NCBI RefSeq assembly: GCF_037038585.1
Contig: NC_092520.1
Location: forward strand, 7,766,501 to 7,830,500
Direction of reading: 5' to 3'
Origin: Patagioenas fasciata
Lineage: Eukaryota; Chordata; Aves; Columbiformes; Columbidae
DNA length: 64,000 nt
Made by a program: the position numbers and the translations under genes. The number at the start of each line of letters is the position of its first letter. Within the stretch, counting starts at the first letter, position 1. Shown in pieces: positions 48,501-60,405 of the stretch. Under the pieces are notes generated by a model. That model searched no databases. It had not been told where the DNA came from and was given only the letters and a program-made list of their open reading frames with translations.

Positions 48501-51500
48501 TTACTGCAAACAGGGGCGTATGCTCACACCTCTTTGGCTGTCACCAGGTAAAGTGAAATACTCATAATTTTACCTCAAGGCAGCCAGCCAAGCCACGCTG
48601 CTAGTCCCTGCGTGGACTTTATGTCACACAGACACTTTCTGCTGCGGAGCCAGCCCGCCTCCACGGGCCCCTGCCGTCCCAAATCCGCCCCGCGAGGCTC
48701 CTGCTGCACCCAGGGCAGAGCCTCACCGCTCCGCCCCGGTCCCTCGGGAGTCCCTTTCGGTGCCACAGGTGACACGAACCCGAGCGCAGCTCCGAGAGCC
48801 GGCCCGCCCTGAGGGGACCGGCCCGCCCTGAGGGACGCGGCGCCGCCATTGGCCCAGCGGCAGCGGCGGGAGGAGCCGCCTCGCCCTGCACCGCCTCCTC
48901 CCTTCCCTTCAGACCAGCGGGGAGGAGGCGCGGGGCAGCGGCTGCTGACTGGGAAGAGGTAACTTGACGCTGTCTCTGATCGGAGGGGAGGGCTGGGGGA
49001 ACCGCGGAGTCCCGCGGGGCTGATGGGGCTGAGCGGCCAGGTCCTGTGGGGCTGACAGGGCCGAGGCGGCGGGGGTGCCGCGCTGCCCCCAGCCCGCTGA
49101 GGCGGCGGGAGAGGTGGCGCTGCCCTGAGAGGTTTCGGAGAGCGGGGCTGTTTAGCACAGAGACAAAAAAGAGGCTTGCAAGCCACCCCTACCCGCCGTG
49201 CTGGAGCTGGGTCGGTTTGCAGGTGAGGAGTCCCGGCTCCAAGCTTTGGGCAGCCGGGCTGCTCCGACCTCGGGGGGTTTTGCTGCAGGCAGGGCCCGTT
49301 CTGGGCCCCTCAGTTCCAGAAGGACAGGGAACTGCTTGAGAGAGTCCAGCACAGAGCAACAAAGATGATGAAGGGAGTGGAGCATCTGAGGGAGCTGGGT
49401 CTCTCTAACTTGGAGACTGAGGGCTGACCTCATTAATGTTTATAAATATGTAAAGGATGAGTGTCATGAGGATGGAGCCAGGCTCTTCTTGGTGACAGCC
49501 AATGGTAGGACAAGGGGTCATGAGTGCAAACTGGAACACAGGAGGTTCCACTTAAATATGAGAAGAAACTTCTTCACAGTGCAGGTAACAGAGCCTGAAC
49601 CAGGCTGCCCAGGGGGCTTGTGGAGTCTCGTTCTCTGCAGGCATTCAAAACCCACCTGGACACCTTCCTGTGTAACCTCATCTGGGTGTTCCTGCTCTGG
49701 CAGGGAGATTGGACTGGATGAGCTTTAGAGGTCCCTTCCAATCCCTGATATTCTGTGATTCTGTGTGCTCCTGAGGTGGCGGGCAGCTCACAGGTGTCCC
49801 CCCCGCCCAGCCGCTGGTTTTAGGTGGACAGAAGCGCAGCTTGTCAGGGTCTTTCCTCAGAACCCACCTGTGGGGTGTCTGTGTGCTGGGGCATCATTGT
49901 TCTGCTGCAGGGAGCTCTGGTGAGAGCTGAGTAACTGTACCAACTTACCTGCCTCATAGCTCTGGAGAGGCCTGCTTTAACAAAATGACTCTCTTTATGT
50001 AAAGAAGGCGCTTAGATCTCAGTTGAGAGATGTTAATAACCTTCATGTAAATAACTCTTTCATTTTGAAGCACTAAAATAATTGTATCTTTCACGCGGTC
50101 TCTAGAGTAACTTGCAGAATTTGCCCTAAAGTCTGATGGACTCCGTTGTGTCTTTCCTAAGGTCTGTTTGTGGGGTTGCCATTGTGACTTAAATCTGAGC
50201 ACAGACTGTCAAGTGGCAAGACAAGTATTTCTGAACTTTCCCAAAAGTGTAAAGGGAGGGGACTTAAAACATGCTTGACAGGATGCTCTGAAAAGAAACT
50301 TGATTTTCTTGGATGAAAGAAGCAATCAAAGCGTTGCAATGAAATATTTGTGTGTTTACATTGGAGCTCTCTGTGAAGGAGTGTTTAAAAGACTGATGAA
50401 TCAAACCACTTTAGTAAAGTGATATACATCAACAATACAGATTTCCATTTGTTAGTTCTTAATTACCATCAGTCGTTATCACTGCATTTTCCAAAGAGTT
50501 CTCAACAATCACATCTGTACGTGGTGATAAACCTGTGACTGTACAATGCCGTGGAGCTCGTGTCCTGTAGTTAGTGCCCATGACTACAGTTCTCAATGGT
50601 CTCAGTTTCCAAGGTGAAGTGCTTGAGAGCTCTCTGGCAAGAGAAACTGGAATCAAAAGTGTGCATTTTGTGATTTTCATAAATTACCATCTTTCTTTGC
50701 TTATTGGTATTGTTTTATGCACCTTGCTGTCTCCTTGAAAGAAAAGGGGGTGATCTCATTTGCCTTTGATGTATTACACGTTATTTTTGGAAGTACCACT
50801 CTACCCTAGTTTTGCTAGGCATCTTTTCTAGAACCAGAATAATCCTTCAAAATAAATATCCCCTCTTTGTTCTGCAGATTTATTTTGGTTTCATTTTTCC
50901 TGCCCACTCTATGTTCTTTGGTCTTTTCTTGTAGATTTACTATTCACACATGTTTTCCTATGCACTGTTTGGGCAAGTATACTGCAGGTCTCTGTCCAAT
51001 GGCACTTGTGTTATTTATATAAATATGCATAGGTATGTAATAAAATACTACTGGTAATGTTACAATGTTAGAAAATGCTTATGCACTGTTACCAATTACT
51101 GTATTTTAGTGTGCTTGTGTGTGGGTTTAAGGCAAGGAAGTAATAAGCATCTTGCTTACTCTGCATCTACCTTACGGGTGCAGCAGGTCTCTGCTTTGGC
51201 TGCAAAGCACGTTCTTGATTTTTCCAAAGCTGTCATTGGACCTGTCTCTTGTTCAAGAAAGTTCCTTCCAGCACCTCTTGAAGCCCAGAATGATGTGTTA
51301 TCAGTTTCACTGTCAGGCTCCCACAATTCAGTGAAATAGGTATTTATGTCCTTGTTTATCCATGCTGACAAAGGCCAGAGTAAACAACACTCTATTGCCC
51401 TCCCAAATTAATGGCAGAAAGGTGAATTTGTATTTTACAAGGGGGGTGGTCAGTAGATGGAGAGAGGTCCTCATTCCCCTCTACTCCGCCCTGGTGAGAC

Positions 51501-54500
51501 CTCATCTAGAATATTGTGTCCAGTTCTGGGCACCTCAGTTCAAGAAGGACAGGGAACTGCTGAAGAGGGTCCAGCATAGGGCAACAAAGATGATGAAGGG
51601 AGTGGAGCACCTCCCTTATGAAGAAAGGCTGAGGGAACTGGGTCTCTTTAGTTTGGAGAAGAGGAGACTGAGGGGTGACCTTATTAATGTTTATAAATAT
51701 ATAAAGGGTGAGTGCCACGAGGATGGAGCCAGGCTCTTCTCGGTGGCAAACAATGATAGGACAAGGAGTAATGGGATCAAGCTGGAACACAAGAGGTTCC
51801 ACTTAAATTTGAGAAAAAACTTCTTCTCAGTGAGGGTGACAGAGCACTGGCCCAGGCTGCCCAGGGGAGTTGTGGAGTCTCCTACTCTGGAGACATTCAA
51901 AGCCCGCCTGGACACCTTCCTGTGCGACCTCACCTAGGCGTTCCTGCTCTGGCAGGGGGATTGGACTAGATCATCTTTCGAGCTCCCTTCCTATCCCAAA
52001 CATACTGTGATACTGGATAAAGAGCATCAACAGATATATTATCTGGAGCAAACTCCGGTTGTTCTGCAGGAGATACTTGCCAGATTCCCACGTGGAAGCA
52101 CTGCTCCAATTTATTACTTGCAGAAAACCTTTAGTGTTTGCACAGGTGATGTTTTAACCATTGCATCTAGAAAACAAAACTTAACCATGAAGTTAAACAG
52201 TGGGATGAAGTCAAAGGAATTACTTGTTTTCTACCTTGTATGATGTTTTCTGTGTTCATGACAGAAAGGAATCAGCTTTCCAAGTGATGAGAACAGACTG
52301 CAAACAAAAACCTACTAAGAAAGCATTGTTTGCAGGGAAGCCTAATTTTATTTTTCTTTAATTAGGAGTGATGGTTCTTTCCTGTGGAACTTTGTCTTCG
52401 TTCAGTAGTGACTTGTTTTGCACCATAGTAAACAATTTGTTTCTCTGCACAGCAAGTGTTCATCCAGGATGTGTGACTAACAGATAACTGCTAAAAGCTG
52501 TAGGTAAACTTCTGCTGTTCAAAGTCCATCACCTGTTGTATTTAAAGTCATCTTATTTAGGTTGCTCATAAGTCAATTTAAGGAGGCTCCTTAGTTTGGT
52601 TTTCTGGTGCCAGAACACTTTGCTTTATGGTATGTCAGGCCAGTGATGTTGCAGTTGCTGTATTAGCAGTCTCCAGTTCTTTAGCTTATTTGGGTGTAGA
52701 CTGACAGGTGATCTTAGCAGATTTATTCATGCTTCATTCTCTTGGTAGGGAGTCATTCCAATTCACCTGGGTACAGCAACCGGCTGTGCTAGATTCTTAA
52801 TTCATTGTATAAGTTTTCCTTGCTATATGTAACTTGACTGTATTTTTTGCACTGAGAGCAGCAACAGGAAGAGTTATAATGTATGTGTGAGGAGGAAGAA
52901 AATAGTCCTTCTCCCCTTTTCTTATGTTATAGCTCTTTATCTGAATTATAATGCCAGACTATTTTTGACCTGAATTCAACTCAGTATCCTGTGTGAATAC
53001 AACAAATTAATGAACATCTTAACAATTTTTTCCTTCATCTTGCTGAACTCCTTTTCCTCTCTATTATAAGTCTTTTAAAAGTAATTTTTTTTTCTCTCTC
53101 CTAGCCAAGGAGATTCTGCATTTCTGTCTCTGTTTCTGTATATAAAAATGCATGTGTATATAGAAATAAATAAAGGCAAGAACAAAGGAGATGCTTATTT
53201 GCAGACTAAGTAGCAGAACAATATCCTAGAATCATTGCCAGATGTTTTCATTCTACGAAAGCATCAAACTGAATATCAGTAAGTTCCATATGAAATTGCC
53301 TGCCCAGTGTTACTATCAGTCTGATTCTGACTGATAAACTTGACAGTGATTTACTTCTCTACAGGCTGGATAGACTACAGTTAGACTATGCAATCTCAGC
53401 CATGTAACTACAGCTCCAGAAGTAGATCAGTGTATTCAAGAATTCCTGGGCTGGAAATGGATCATCGGCTTTTTAGGTGTCAAAATCTACCCCCATGTTT
53501 TTCTTCTCTACTGAATTTAAATGGCTTCTGCGATCAAAAATAGCATTAAAAATAAGAACATCAGCTGTGAAGAATTATGGGTGAGGTCCAAAAATCTGTG
53601 TTACTGCACTAGAGGCACCGTAAGCAGAACATATGTGTCGAGGCCTAGGTAGAAATCTAACAACCAGAAGTAGTGAACCCTTGACCTTCTATTCTGGTCC
53701 TGCCCACACAAAACTGTTACGGTTTTCCTTTTTTTTTTTTTAAACCATGCTGAACTTGCAGGTCGTTTGTATTCCACCTGTGTATTGGATGAGTAGGTAA
53801 CTATTTGAGTTGTGGATTGGTTTTGTTTGTTTTTTTCAAGCCTGGGATAATTTACATTAGTGGAAATGTCATTAAATTTGTCTTGGTTCATAGTGATTAG
53901 AGTACTTGTCTGGAGATTAAGAGACCTGGCCTGACTGAGAGAAAACAGACCTGTGTTCTTGTTTCTGCTTGCAAGGTTGTGATTTCAGTTTAAACTAATA
54001 GTTATTTTGTGAGATGGATGATTTAATACTTGGTAGTGAAGCCCTAGGAAGGGTTAAAAGTGAACCAGGTGAAACCTGTAGAGATTGTGGTATATTTTGA
54101 TAATCCTCCTGAGTTAGGTGTTTTGGGGGCTCTGGTTTTGGCTGTTCCTGGGTATGTGCTGTAGCCATTGGGCAGGACAGAGCTAACATCTTGCATAACT
54201 ATGCTCTGAAAGAATGAGCCACTCCTGCAAAACGAAATACCTGTTCAGGGACAGGCATGATACTCCAAGCCCCAGTCTCACAAACTCTGAACTCCCAACT
54301 TTGCTACTTGTGTCTGAGAAACAATTTCAATCACAATCTCCTGTTCTCTTTTCCCCAAACCTGTGCTATTCAGCAGCATTTATAGGGCAAATCCTACTTG
54401 TGCAGTGGGATTTGACACCGGCTCATCCAGAACAGCTGTAGCCTGCTACAGAAATTGTTCTCTGCTTCTCACTCACACGTTGCAACTGGGTTTAGCTATC

Positions 54501-55766
54501 ACCGTGTCCTCGTAGGCTCCTTGCATCATAGCACACCTTCCTTTTGGGTGCCCAAGTGCTCTGTTTGGATCTGGCCATAAGTATTCAGTGAAACTGGTAC
54601 CAGTCAGGGAAAAAACTGGGTTTTGCGTGATGTAGCCCAGCCTAGCAGTGCAAACAATCTCATGAGTGAAGTTTTCATGGCTGATAAACTTCCTGTTATT
54701 CTTGCGATTTAATATCACTATTAAGGAGGACTGACGTTGCTGCTTGCTTGTTTCAACTTAGCCAGAATGAACCTGCTATCAGATGTAATATTCATATTAT
54801 AGGGCTTTCCATTGAAACATCATTGTGAGGGGTTGAGGGATTTTCCTCGTAGGGAGCTATAGTAAGCTTTTTAAAAAAATGTATCTATTAAAAAACAAAC
54901 AAAACAACCAAAAAACACCACTACAACAATAACCCTGAAATAAAAACTTCATTGAAAAGGTTAAGTTAATTTTGGTGACTGAGATGAGACCTGATTCTTA
55001 CTATTCTGCCTACAGACTGCAGGCTGTCTTTTTGTTTGTTTGGTTGGTTTTTTAAGCACTTTGATTTTTAACTTATCTGGAAACTTCCCCAAAGTGCTTT
55101 TTCTCCCACCTCTCTCTTTAGCTTGCTTATTGTTTCTATGACTGCAGGACTCCTAAAGAACATTCTTTTCCCTGTGGTACCTGATTGCTGCTGGTAACTG
55201 GATTCTGTGTAAGGCCCTGGTTTCAGGTAGGTGTGTGACTCAGTGTAACAAGGACCGGATTAACTGACGCAAACTTTCTTGGTAGCCTTCTGATTACATC
55301 AATTATTAAGTGGGTAATTTTAACCTTAGAAACTTTCACTGGTGTCTAAGGTCAGTAGTTAGTCAGTCATCTTGTGAGAAAGCTCAGCCAAATGGCTTGT
55401 TTTGTTCATTGGCTCTTTGTCTACAACAGTAATAAGTTAAATAGAGCTGTAGTTACACTAAGAAGGTTGGTGGCTGAAAAGTAGGGGGGCTGCAGTGACA
55501 AATTAGAGTGATTTAGAGTGAATGAGGAATTATTTTGTTTCCCACAGCTACCTGTTGGTACAGTTAATCGTGTCTGAGAGTCCCGGAGTGCCTTTTGCAG
55601 TATCCTGTGTGATCTCAGTTTTGTGTTGGCCTACAGGCAAAGCTGCTCTGCTGGAGCTGAAATCAGCAGCCTCCCTTGGGGGAGACAAACATGACATAAA
55701 ATGTTGCCCTCCCGATTTGACAGTTTTGTGCTCAACCTGTACCACAAAGCTGTATTGTGCACCAAT
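45192..55766 (-). CDS. candidate multi-exon gene of unknown identity (C-terminal 398 codons)
   Basis: Seven minus-strand segments join without a frame break: 55766-55552, 54570-54503, 54158-54030, 51364-51160, 50633-50467, 46884-46796 and 45515-45192. They give 1,197 bp, or 398 residues plus TAA. The frame is open to the first acceptor, so the N-terminus is missing. Each segment has AG and GT flanks, several of them strong. Residues look soluble, Ser/Thr-rich and polar in 1-290 ([51 protein letters not shown]), with a more hydrophobic, possibly folded end at 292-398 ([30 protein letters not shown]). Codons favour purine in the first position, as real genes do. I recognise no family. By synteny it lies between CCDC83 and SYTL2, where I know of no mammalian gene. 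The third exon's donor (CAA|GTATTA) is the weakest junction. It could still be a chance assembly. Confidence 0.6.
46428..46565 (-). mobile_element. CR1 LINE reverse-transcriptase fragment
   Basis: The minus strand encodes [20 protein letters not shown] followed by [12 protein letters not shown], the conserved GNYRPVSLTS region of CR1 ORF2. Only about 140 bp are preserved. It lies in an intron of the candidate gene. Confidence 0.8.
46796..46884 (-). CDS. candidate gene, exon F
   Basis: 89 bp with acceptor GCATGTCTTTCTCTCTAG and donor GGCAG|GTATTA. It encodes [20 protein letters not shown] and YFDVVAEWQ. Without splicing the frame stays open for 32 more codons to TGA at 46697, an alternative C-terminus. 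Confidence 0.6.
47655..48130 (+). mobile_element. CR1 LINE 3' fragment
   Basis: It carries GGTCTGGAGCACAAGTGTGA, GCAACTGCCTGAAAGGAGGT and TTCAGATTGGATATTAGGAA, and ends TTCCATGATTCTATTCTG. It belongs to the same subfamily type as the copy at 20.9 kb. It lies in an intron of the candidate gene, antisense to it. Confidence 0.92.
48640..49130 (+). promoter_or_regulatory. SYTL2: CpG-island promoter, probably SYTL2
   Basis: This is a GC- and CpG-rich block. Upstream of about 48.85 kb the plus strand is C-rich, and downstream it is G-rich, the skew expected for a plus-strand start near 48.85-48.95 kb. An inverted CCAAT box (ATTGG, 48848-48852) overlaps a YY1-like GCCGCCATT. Candidate first-exon donors are GAAGAG|GTAACT (exon end 48958) and TTGCAG|GTGAGG (exon end 49222). 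SYTL2 is named only because it is the expected divergent neighbour of CCDC83; no SYTL2 coding exon lies in the window. Confidence 0.5.
48799..48835. repeat. tandem duplication of an 18-19-bp GC-rich unit
   Basis: CCGGCCCGCCCTGAGGGGA is followed at once by CCGGCCCGCCCTGAGGGA, a two-copy tandem repeat just upstream of the CCAAT/YY1 region of the CpG island. Confidence 0.9.
49294..49768 (+). mobile_element. CR1 LINE 3' fragment next to the CpG island
   Basis: It starts TTCTGGGCCCCTCAGTTCCA and ends CCCTGATATTCTGTGATTCT. It inserted directly at the downstream edge of the inferred SYTL2 CpG island. It is a degenerate 5'-truncated copy. Confidence 0.92.
50467..50633 (-). CDS. candidate gene, exon E
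   Basis: 167 bp with acceptor TTCCAGTTTCTCTTGCCAG and donor GATG|GTAATT. It encodes [20 protein letters not shown], then [20 protein letters not shown]. The phase fits exon D (GA|A) and exon F (G|CT). Confidence 0.62.
51160..51364 (-). CDS. candidate gene, exon D
   Basis: 205 bp with acceptor TTTACTCTGGCCTTTGTCAG and donor GCAGA|GTAAGC (strong). It encodes [20 protein letters not shown] and [21 protein letters not shown] plus-oriented CR1 starts 77 bp upstream of the acceptor. Confidence 0.6.
51441..52016 (+). mobile_element. CR1 LINE 3' fragment (best preserved)
   Basis: It runs from GGGGGGTGGTCAGTAGATGG to CAAACATACTGTGATACTGG. Its plus frame is open for 191 codons (ORF2 C-terminal end, with [20 protein letters not shown]), so it is the youngest-looking CR1 here. 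It lies in an intron of the candidate gene. Confidence 0.93.
52017..54029. other. intron of the candidate gene, nothing recognised
   Basis: AT-rich sequence between candidate exons C and D. It has a T run at 53730-53741 and short chance open frames; no repeat family is recognised beyond the CR1 that ends at 52016. Confidence 0.55.
54030..54158 (-). CDS. candidate gene, exon C
   Basis: 129 bp with acceptor GTCCTGCCCAATGGCTACAG. It encodes [20 protein letters not shown] and continues to about RASLP. The donor used here (CCAA|GTATTA) is weak; CCTG|GTTCAC at 54066 also keeps phase, so the 3' boundary is uncertain. Confidence 0.48.
54503..54570 (-). CDS. candidate gene, exon B
   Basis: 68 bp with acceptor CTTATGGCCAG and donor CACG|GTGATA. 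It encodes [20 protein letters not shown] and GH; basic and nuclear-looking. An ATG just before it (MAR...) could instead be a start codon. Confidence 0.5.
55552..55766 (-). CDS. candidate gene, exon A
   Basis: 215 bp (71 codons plus AG of a split Arg). The acceptor ACATTTTCTCTGCAG is very good and the donor is AACAG|GTAGCT. It begins [20 protein letters not shown], which hints at a beta-rich fold, and ends [10 protein letters not shown]. Confidence 0.58.
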
Positions 55767-58700
55767 CTGCAGAGAAAATGTTCAACCACCTGAGCAGCTG
55801 GCAGTGACAGTGCTTTAGACAGGTCAAAGTGAGGCAGGAAAGGGGCAACCTGTTAACCTAGACATCCCTCGTTTTACAAACATAGGGAGAAAAATCAGTC
55901 TGTCAGCGGTAGCGGCTGTCCTTGCTTAATTTGCTCATCACCTTGACTCAAATGAGTGATAGTAGGGGCTCAAACTCGCAGGGATGTAACAGGTGCTGAC
56001 TATCCCAGAACAATGGGATAAAAATAATCGAAGAAATCACATGGACAGGCTTTGAAATGAAACTTTGTTGAAGTTTCTTAAGCAACTGTACATTTAAGAG
56101 TCTTCCAGTTAGTGTCCAAGACTAAAACTGCTCTACAAAATATCTCGCTGTCAGCTCAACAGGGTTAGCATTAGTCTAACTAAGCATTTGAATGCAAATC
56201 CATGTTTGCTGTTTGTAACATGAATTTCTTTGCATCAGTGCTGCTAGCCCCTTAGTAAACTCCTCTTGTTAGAAAGCCTGCGTTAGCAGAGTTGGGACTG
56301 TGCTGTATAAACTGCAGCTCAGTGTTCTTTGCTTTTATAAGAAAATATTATCTAACCAAGATGAAGGAAATGTGTCACTTCCCAGTAGCCACTGATAGGA
56401 AATTCTTGTTAATTAGTCACATTGCTTTGCCCACTTCCACTGTTGAGTGGTACAAGTTCCAGAACAGAGTCTTAGCTAAAAAGTGCCTACGTACTTGCTA
56501 AACAGTGAGGAAGCAGGGTAGAGGTAGGATGCTTCCCCTGAAGTCACCAGTATCTGAAGGTATCAACCCCCAAAATTTGCTCAAACCGTGAACAATACAT
56601 TTAACAGGGATTTTTATCAATTTCACAGCATTACTTTTCAACCATGCCTATCAAGGAAATTAATGTAGAAAACATCATACAAGTACAATGAAGACTTTGT
56701 GAGTATATGGCTAGGAAGAAAACAAAGTACATAACTAGATATGATTTACTGGGGGCTATAACTGCTCACAGAATCTGGGATTTTTTTATTTAAGCAAAGA
56801 GGACCGAATACAGGGTTAGTTGCCTTTTTGAAATTCCAGTAGTGCACAGAAAATCAGAAACCAGGCAGAGACTCCTTATTGTTCCAGTATTTTTTTGGGG
56901 GGAAGTTCCTTTCAGATGTCTCATATGTGCAGACACCTAAGTGAAGGAAAACCTAAGCTGAATGAGGGAGAAATATACTCACAGCACGGTCTGCTTGGGG
57001 GAATTCTTCCACTTTAGCTTTTTAGATAATTTTTTGTTTGTTTTGCCACTTTTTTTTTTTTTGGGAAGTACTTCCTAGTATATAATGGATGTTTTTGTTT
57101 GACTTGCATCAAGAAACAATGCTCATTGGCCTAACGCAGGGAATGCCAGACCTTAAACTACATTATCATGTGTTCTCTTCTCTTGCCCCATTCTTAAAAA
57201 CAAAAAAGAAGAGAAAGAAAGGGATTCAGCAGCTCCTGGTTACATGCACATATAGACACTGGGAGTGAGAGGAAGAGAAGGCATGTTTTCAACTCTGCGA
57301 TAAAAGCTTGTGAGAAGGGAATGGAAGTGCTCTTGAACCCTTCTCACTTTTATCTTCCATACTGAATCTGTACATTTAAGATGGCAAGTCTCCAGAAAAA
57401 GAGGGTAAGCACTTCTTGCCCATAAAATGAAATAAAGGAAGCCATCTACATCTTCACAAAACCTTTTTAAAGAATTAATCGATTACTTTCATTGTAAGTT
57501 TCAGGTTTGGGGGCGAAGGGGCAATCTTTTGGCTGTTTCTTGTGGCATTCCTTGCTAGGATTTAAATCTGTTGTGTAATTATGTTGCAAAAATGTTCAGA
57601 AAGAGCTATCATTAAACACAGATCATTAAATGCAGAAGTGTGTCAGATAAGCATATGTACAGTCAGGAGATAACTTCCCACCAAGTAATCGGTGTTCTTC
57701 CAATCTCTCTTAAACATTTTAGTTTAAATCTGTTTTCAAACACAACATAAAAACACTCTCTTAAGGTTCACCCTGTTTGGGTCTAATGCTGATGCTGACA
57801 TGAAGAATGAGACAACTTGAGTTTGAGTCTTGTAATCCCCCCACATTTCTGCTTTCGGAGGGAAGAGTCTAGGCCCTCTGTAAAGGTAGCCGGGAATAAT
57901 TGTTACAAAATAGTGCTCTGTCTTCAGAGATCTAGAGGATAGAGCTGCCTTTGTTATTATAGTTCAAGTCACCCTGAGTATTGTAATTCTTTATGAAAAT
58001 AATTAGCAAGTAGAAGAATGAAGTTCTAGCAAATGAACTATTATTAATTCAAACAATGTGCCTACTGGGATTAAACCACACCGAGGTACCAATGGTCTGA
58101 TTTGCAAGGAAATACAACTAGATTTGAAGAACCTCAGAATTTATAATGAGATATGCAGATGTTATTGATGTCAACTTGCTTGAATCTCTGTAATTTTGAA
58201 GCTGCTTCACTTTTTTTTTGTGAGTAGTTTTATACTTATGGCATGGCATCTATAGTTAGTCTGACAAACAGTGATCACAGAGAAAAGAAACATTTTGGTG
58301 TGTTTCTCTGAGTTTTTAATTTACAAACCACTTATTCCAGACACTGCATCCTCATGAAACCACTGCCTAGCTATTGTATACCATATAGGTACAGAGATTG
58401 ACATTCTTAGGCGCTGCTGCCAATATCCAAGCCCTATGAAAGAAATGGCAAGCTGCCATATGTGATTAGAGGGATTACACTACAACCAAAGGAAATTACT
58501 CTTTTTCTCTTCCAATTTTCAGTTGTTAACTTTTATCTTCTTTCTCTTACTAACATTTTGTTCCCTTGTTCAGATTAAATTTTGTGTAGAACAGAACAAT
58601 TGCCTGTATAGTCTTCAAAGCAATGGAGGTCTTGAATTCTTACCAAACAAGAATAAAATTAAATCTCAGGTGGAGCCACGTGGACCAGCAAAGCAGATAT

Positions 58701-60149
58701 TCCTGGAGAAAAGCGGAATTTTTCTCAAGTGCTTGCATTACTCTTGTTGCAGTTCTTCCTCTTCTAGCTGACTGAAGATCATTGTATAAGGCTGTCAGTA
58801 AGAATATTTTAAGATTGCAGCTGTTTTGGCCGTTAAAACCAACAGGGATCATCTTGTACTGTTGAGGAAGAGTAAAGTATGAGCAAGGTTTGTTGTGTAT
58901 CATATTTTAATTTTTTTTCCCCATTGTGACTGTTTTGAGCCATTCTAGAATTGCACATAAGTAGACTATCCCTTAACTGTATTGTCATGAATATTGGACA
59001 GGAAAACATGTAGATTTATTCCTGGAATAAAATGAAGCATTGATGTGTTTCTAAGAGCAATGTTGCTTTATAGATATACCCCTTTTCTGCAAAGGTCCTT
59101 GTTCCACCAACGCTCCCCACAGCTAATAGCTAGATAAGAACTTCTCTACCTCCCACTGTCTAAACATACATGTTGGCAAATATTGTTTTTTAAGTTCATC
59201 TCTGGGACTGTTGGAAATATGATATGCCATGTGCACTTAGCTGTTATCATTTTGAAAATGTCTGATAACACCTCTTGAAAGAGCAGCTGGATTGGCTACA
59301 GATACACATATCTCACTGGGCGATGTCTTCCATTCTGCCCCTTTGAGAATTAAAATAAGTCCTTCTTGTGTTTGCTTTAGGTTGCAGACAGTTTAAAACT
59401 GTCTTCAATGATGACATAAGTCCCTCTTGAAAGTTAATAGCTTTTCTTTCTCCACTACTCAAACTGAAATCCGTAGTCCTCTAATCTTCTGCACAAATAT
59501 GTTAATGACTGCCTTAAACTACTAGTGCTTGGGCCAACAGTAGTATTTACCTTAACAAGATGTTCTCTGTCATGTATTTATAGAAAAATTATATTCTCTG
59601 ACCCTAGGATGGTGCTCAATTACCTGTGACTGTGCTGAATAAATGCCAGTGGAGAATAAAATTTGTTCAGGAGGGTGATGATTTGTTTTTCTTGCAAAGC
59701 TATAGCTTGTAGGCATCATAATCAGAGGTACCGTTACTGCCTAATGTCACCTCCCAGGGTGGTAGTGGCCAATTCTGCAAAGCTCTTACTGTTCTTAATG
59801 TTCTTCTTGGCTTCTTTGCTTCAAAATAAAGGGTTATTATTTTCCTGAGCATGGGTGTAGGCTGAACTTAGTTACTTCACAGAATGAGTTTCTCTGCAGA
59901 TGTGAATTGTTATATTACACAATTCTATTAATTTGTCTTCCTCAGCTTCTTATTGCTTTCCAACTCATCCTGGTTTCTAGCACTGATATGTTGTAACGGT
60001 GAAGAAATAAAGTTAGGAAAACCAGTAGCTTTTGAATGCATAAAAGCAATCCCTCTCATTTGGAAGAACCAGCAGATTACTTGTAATTAGATGCTGTTAT
60101 GGGATGATGTATAGAGGTGAGTCACTGATCAACCACGTGTGCAGGGTGA

Positions 60150-60405
60150 TTTGGCACAAATAGGGGTACAAAAGCAACATAGAAGGTTCCATCTGAATAT
60201 TAGGAGAAACTTCTTTCCTTTGAGGTGCCAAAGCCCTGGAACAGACTGCCCACAGATGTTGTGGAGTCTCCTCTGGAGACATTCAAACCCACCTGGACAC
60301 ATTCCTGTGTGATCTGCTGTGGTGAACCTGCTTTAGCAGGTGGGTTGGACTGGAAGATCTCCAGAGGTCCCTTCCAACCTCAGCCATTATGTGATTCTGT
60401 GATTG
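60150..60405 (+). mobile_element. CR1 LINE short 3' fragment
   Basis: It carries GTTCCATCTGAATATTAGGA and GAGACATTCAAACCCACCTG and ends CATTATGTGATTCTGTGATT. About 0.25 kb, in the same subfamily as the 43.1-kb copy. Confidence 0.92.

Noticed and set aside
48575-49186. 203- and 179-codon minus-strand open frames
   Set aside because: Both lie in the CpG island, where stops are rare. The translations are Pro/Arg/Gly-rich and lie in two overlapping frames, so neither is preferred.
51362-51937. 191-codon plus-strand open frame as a gene
   Set aside because: It is the end of CR1 ORF2 and recurs in the other CR1 copies in the window.
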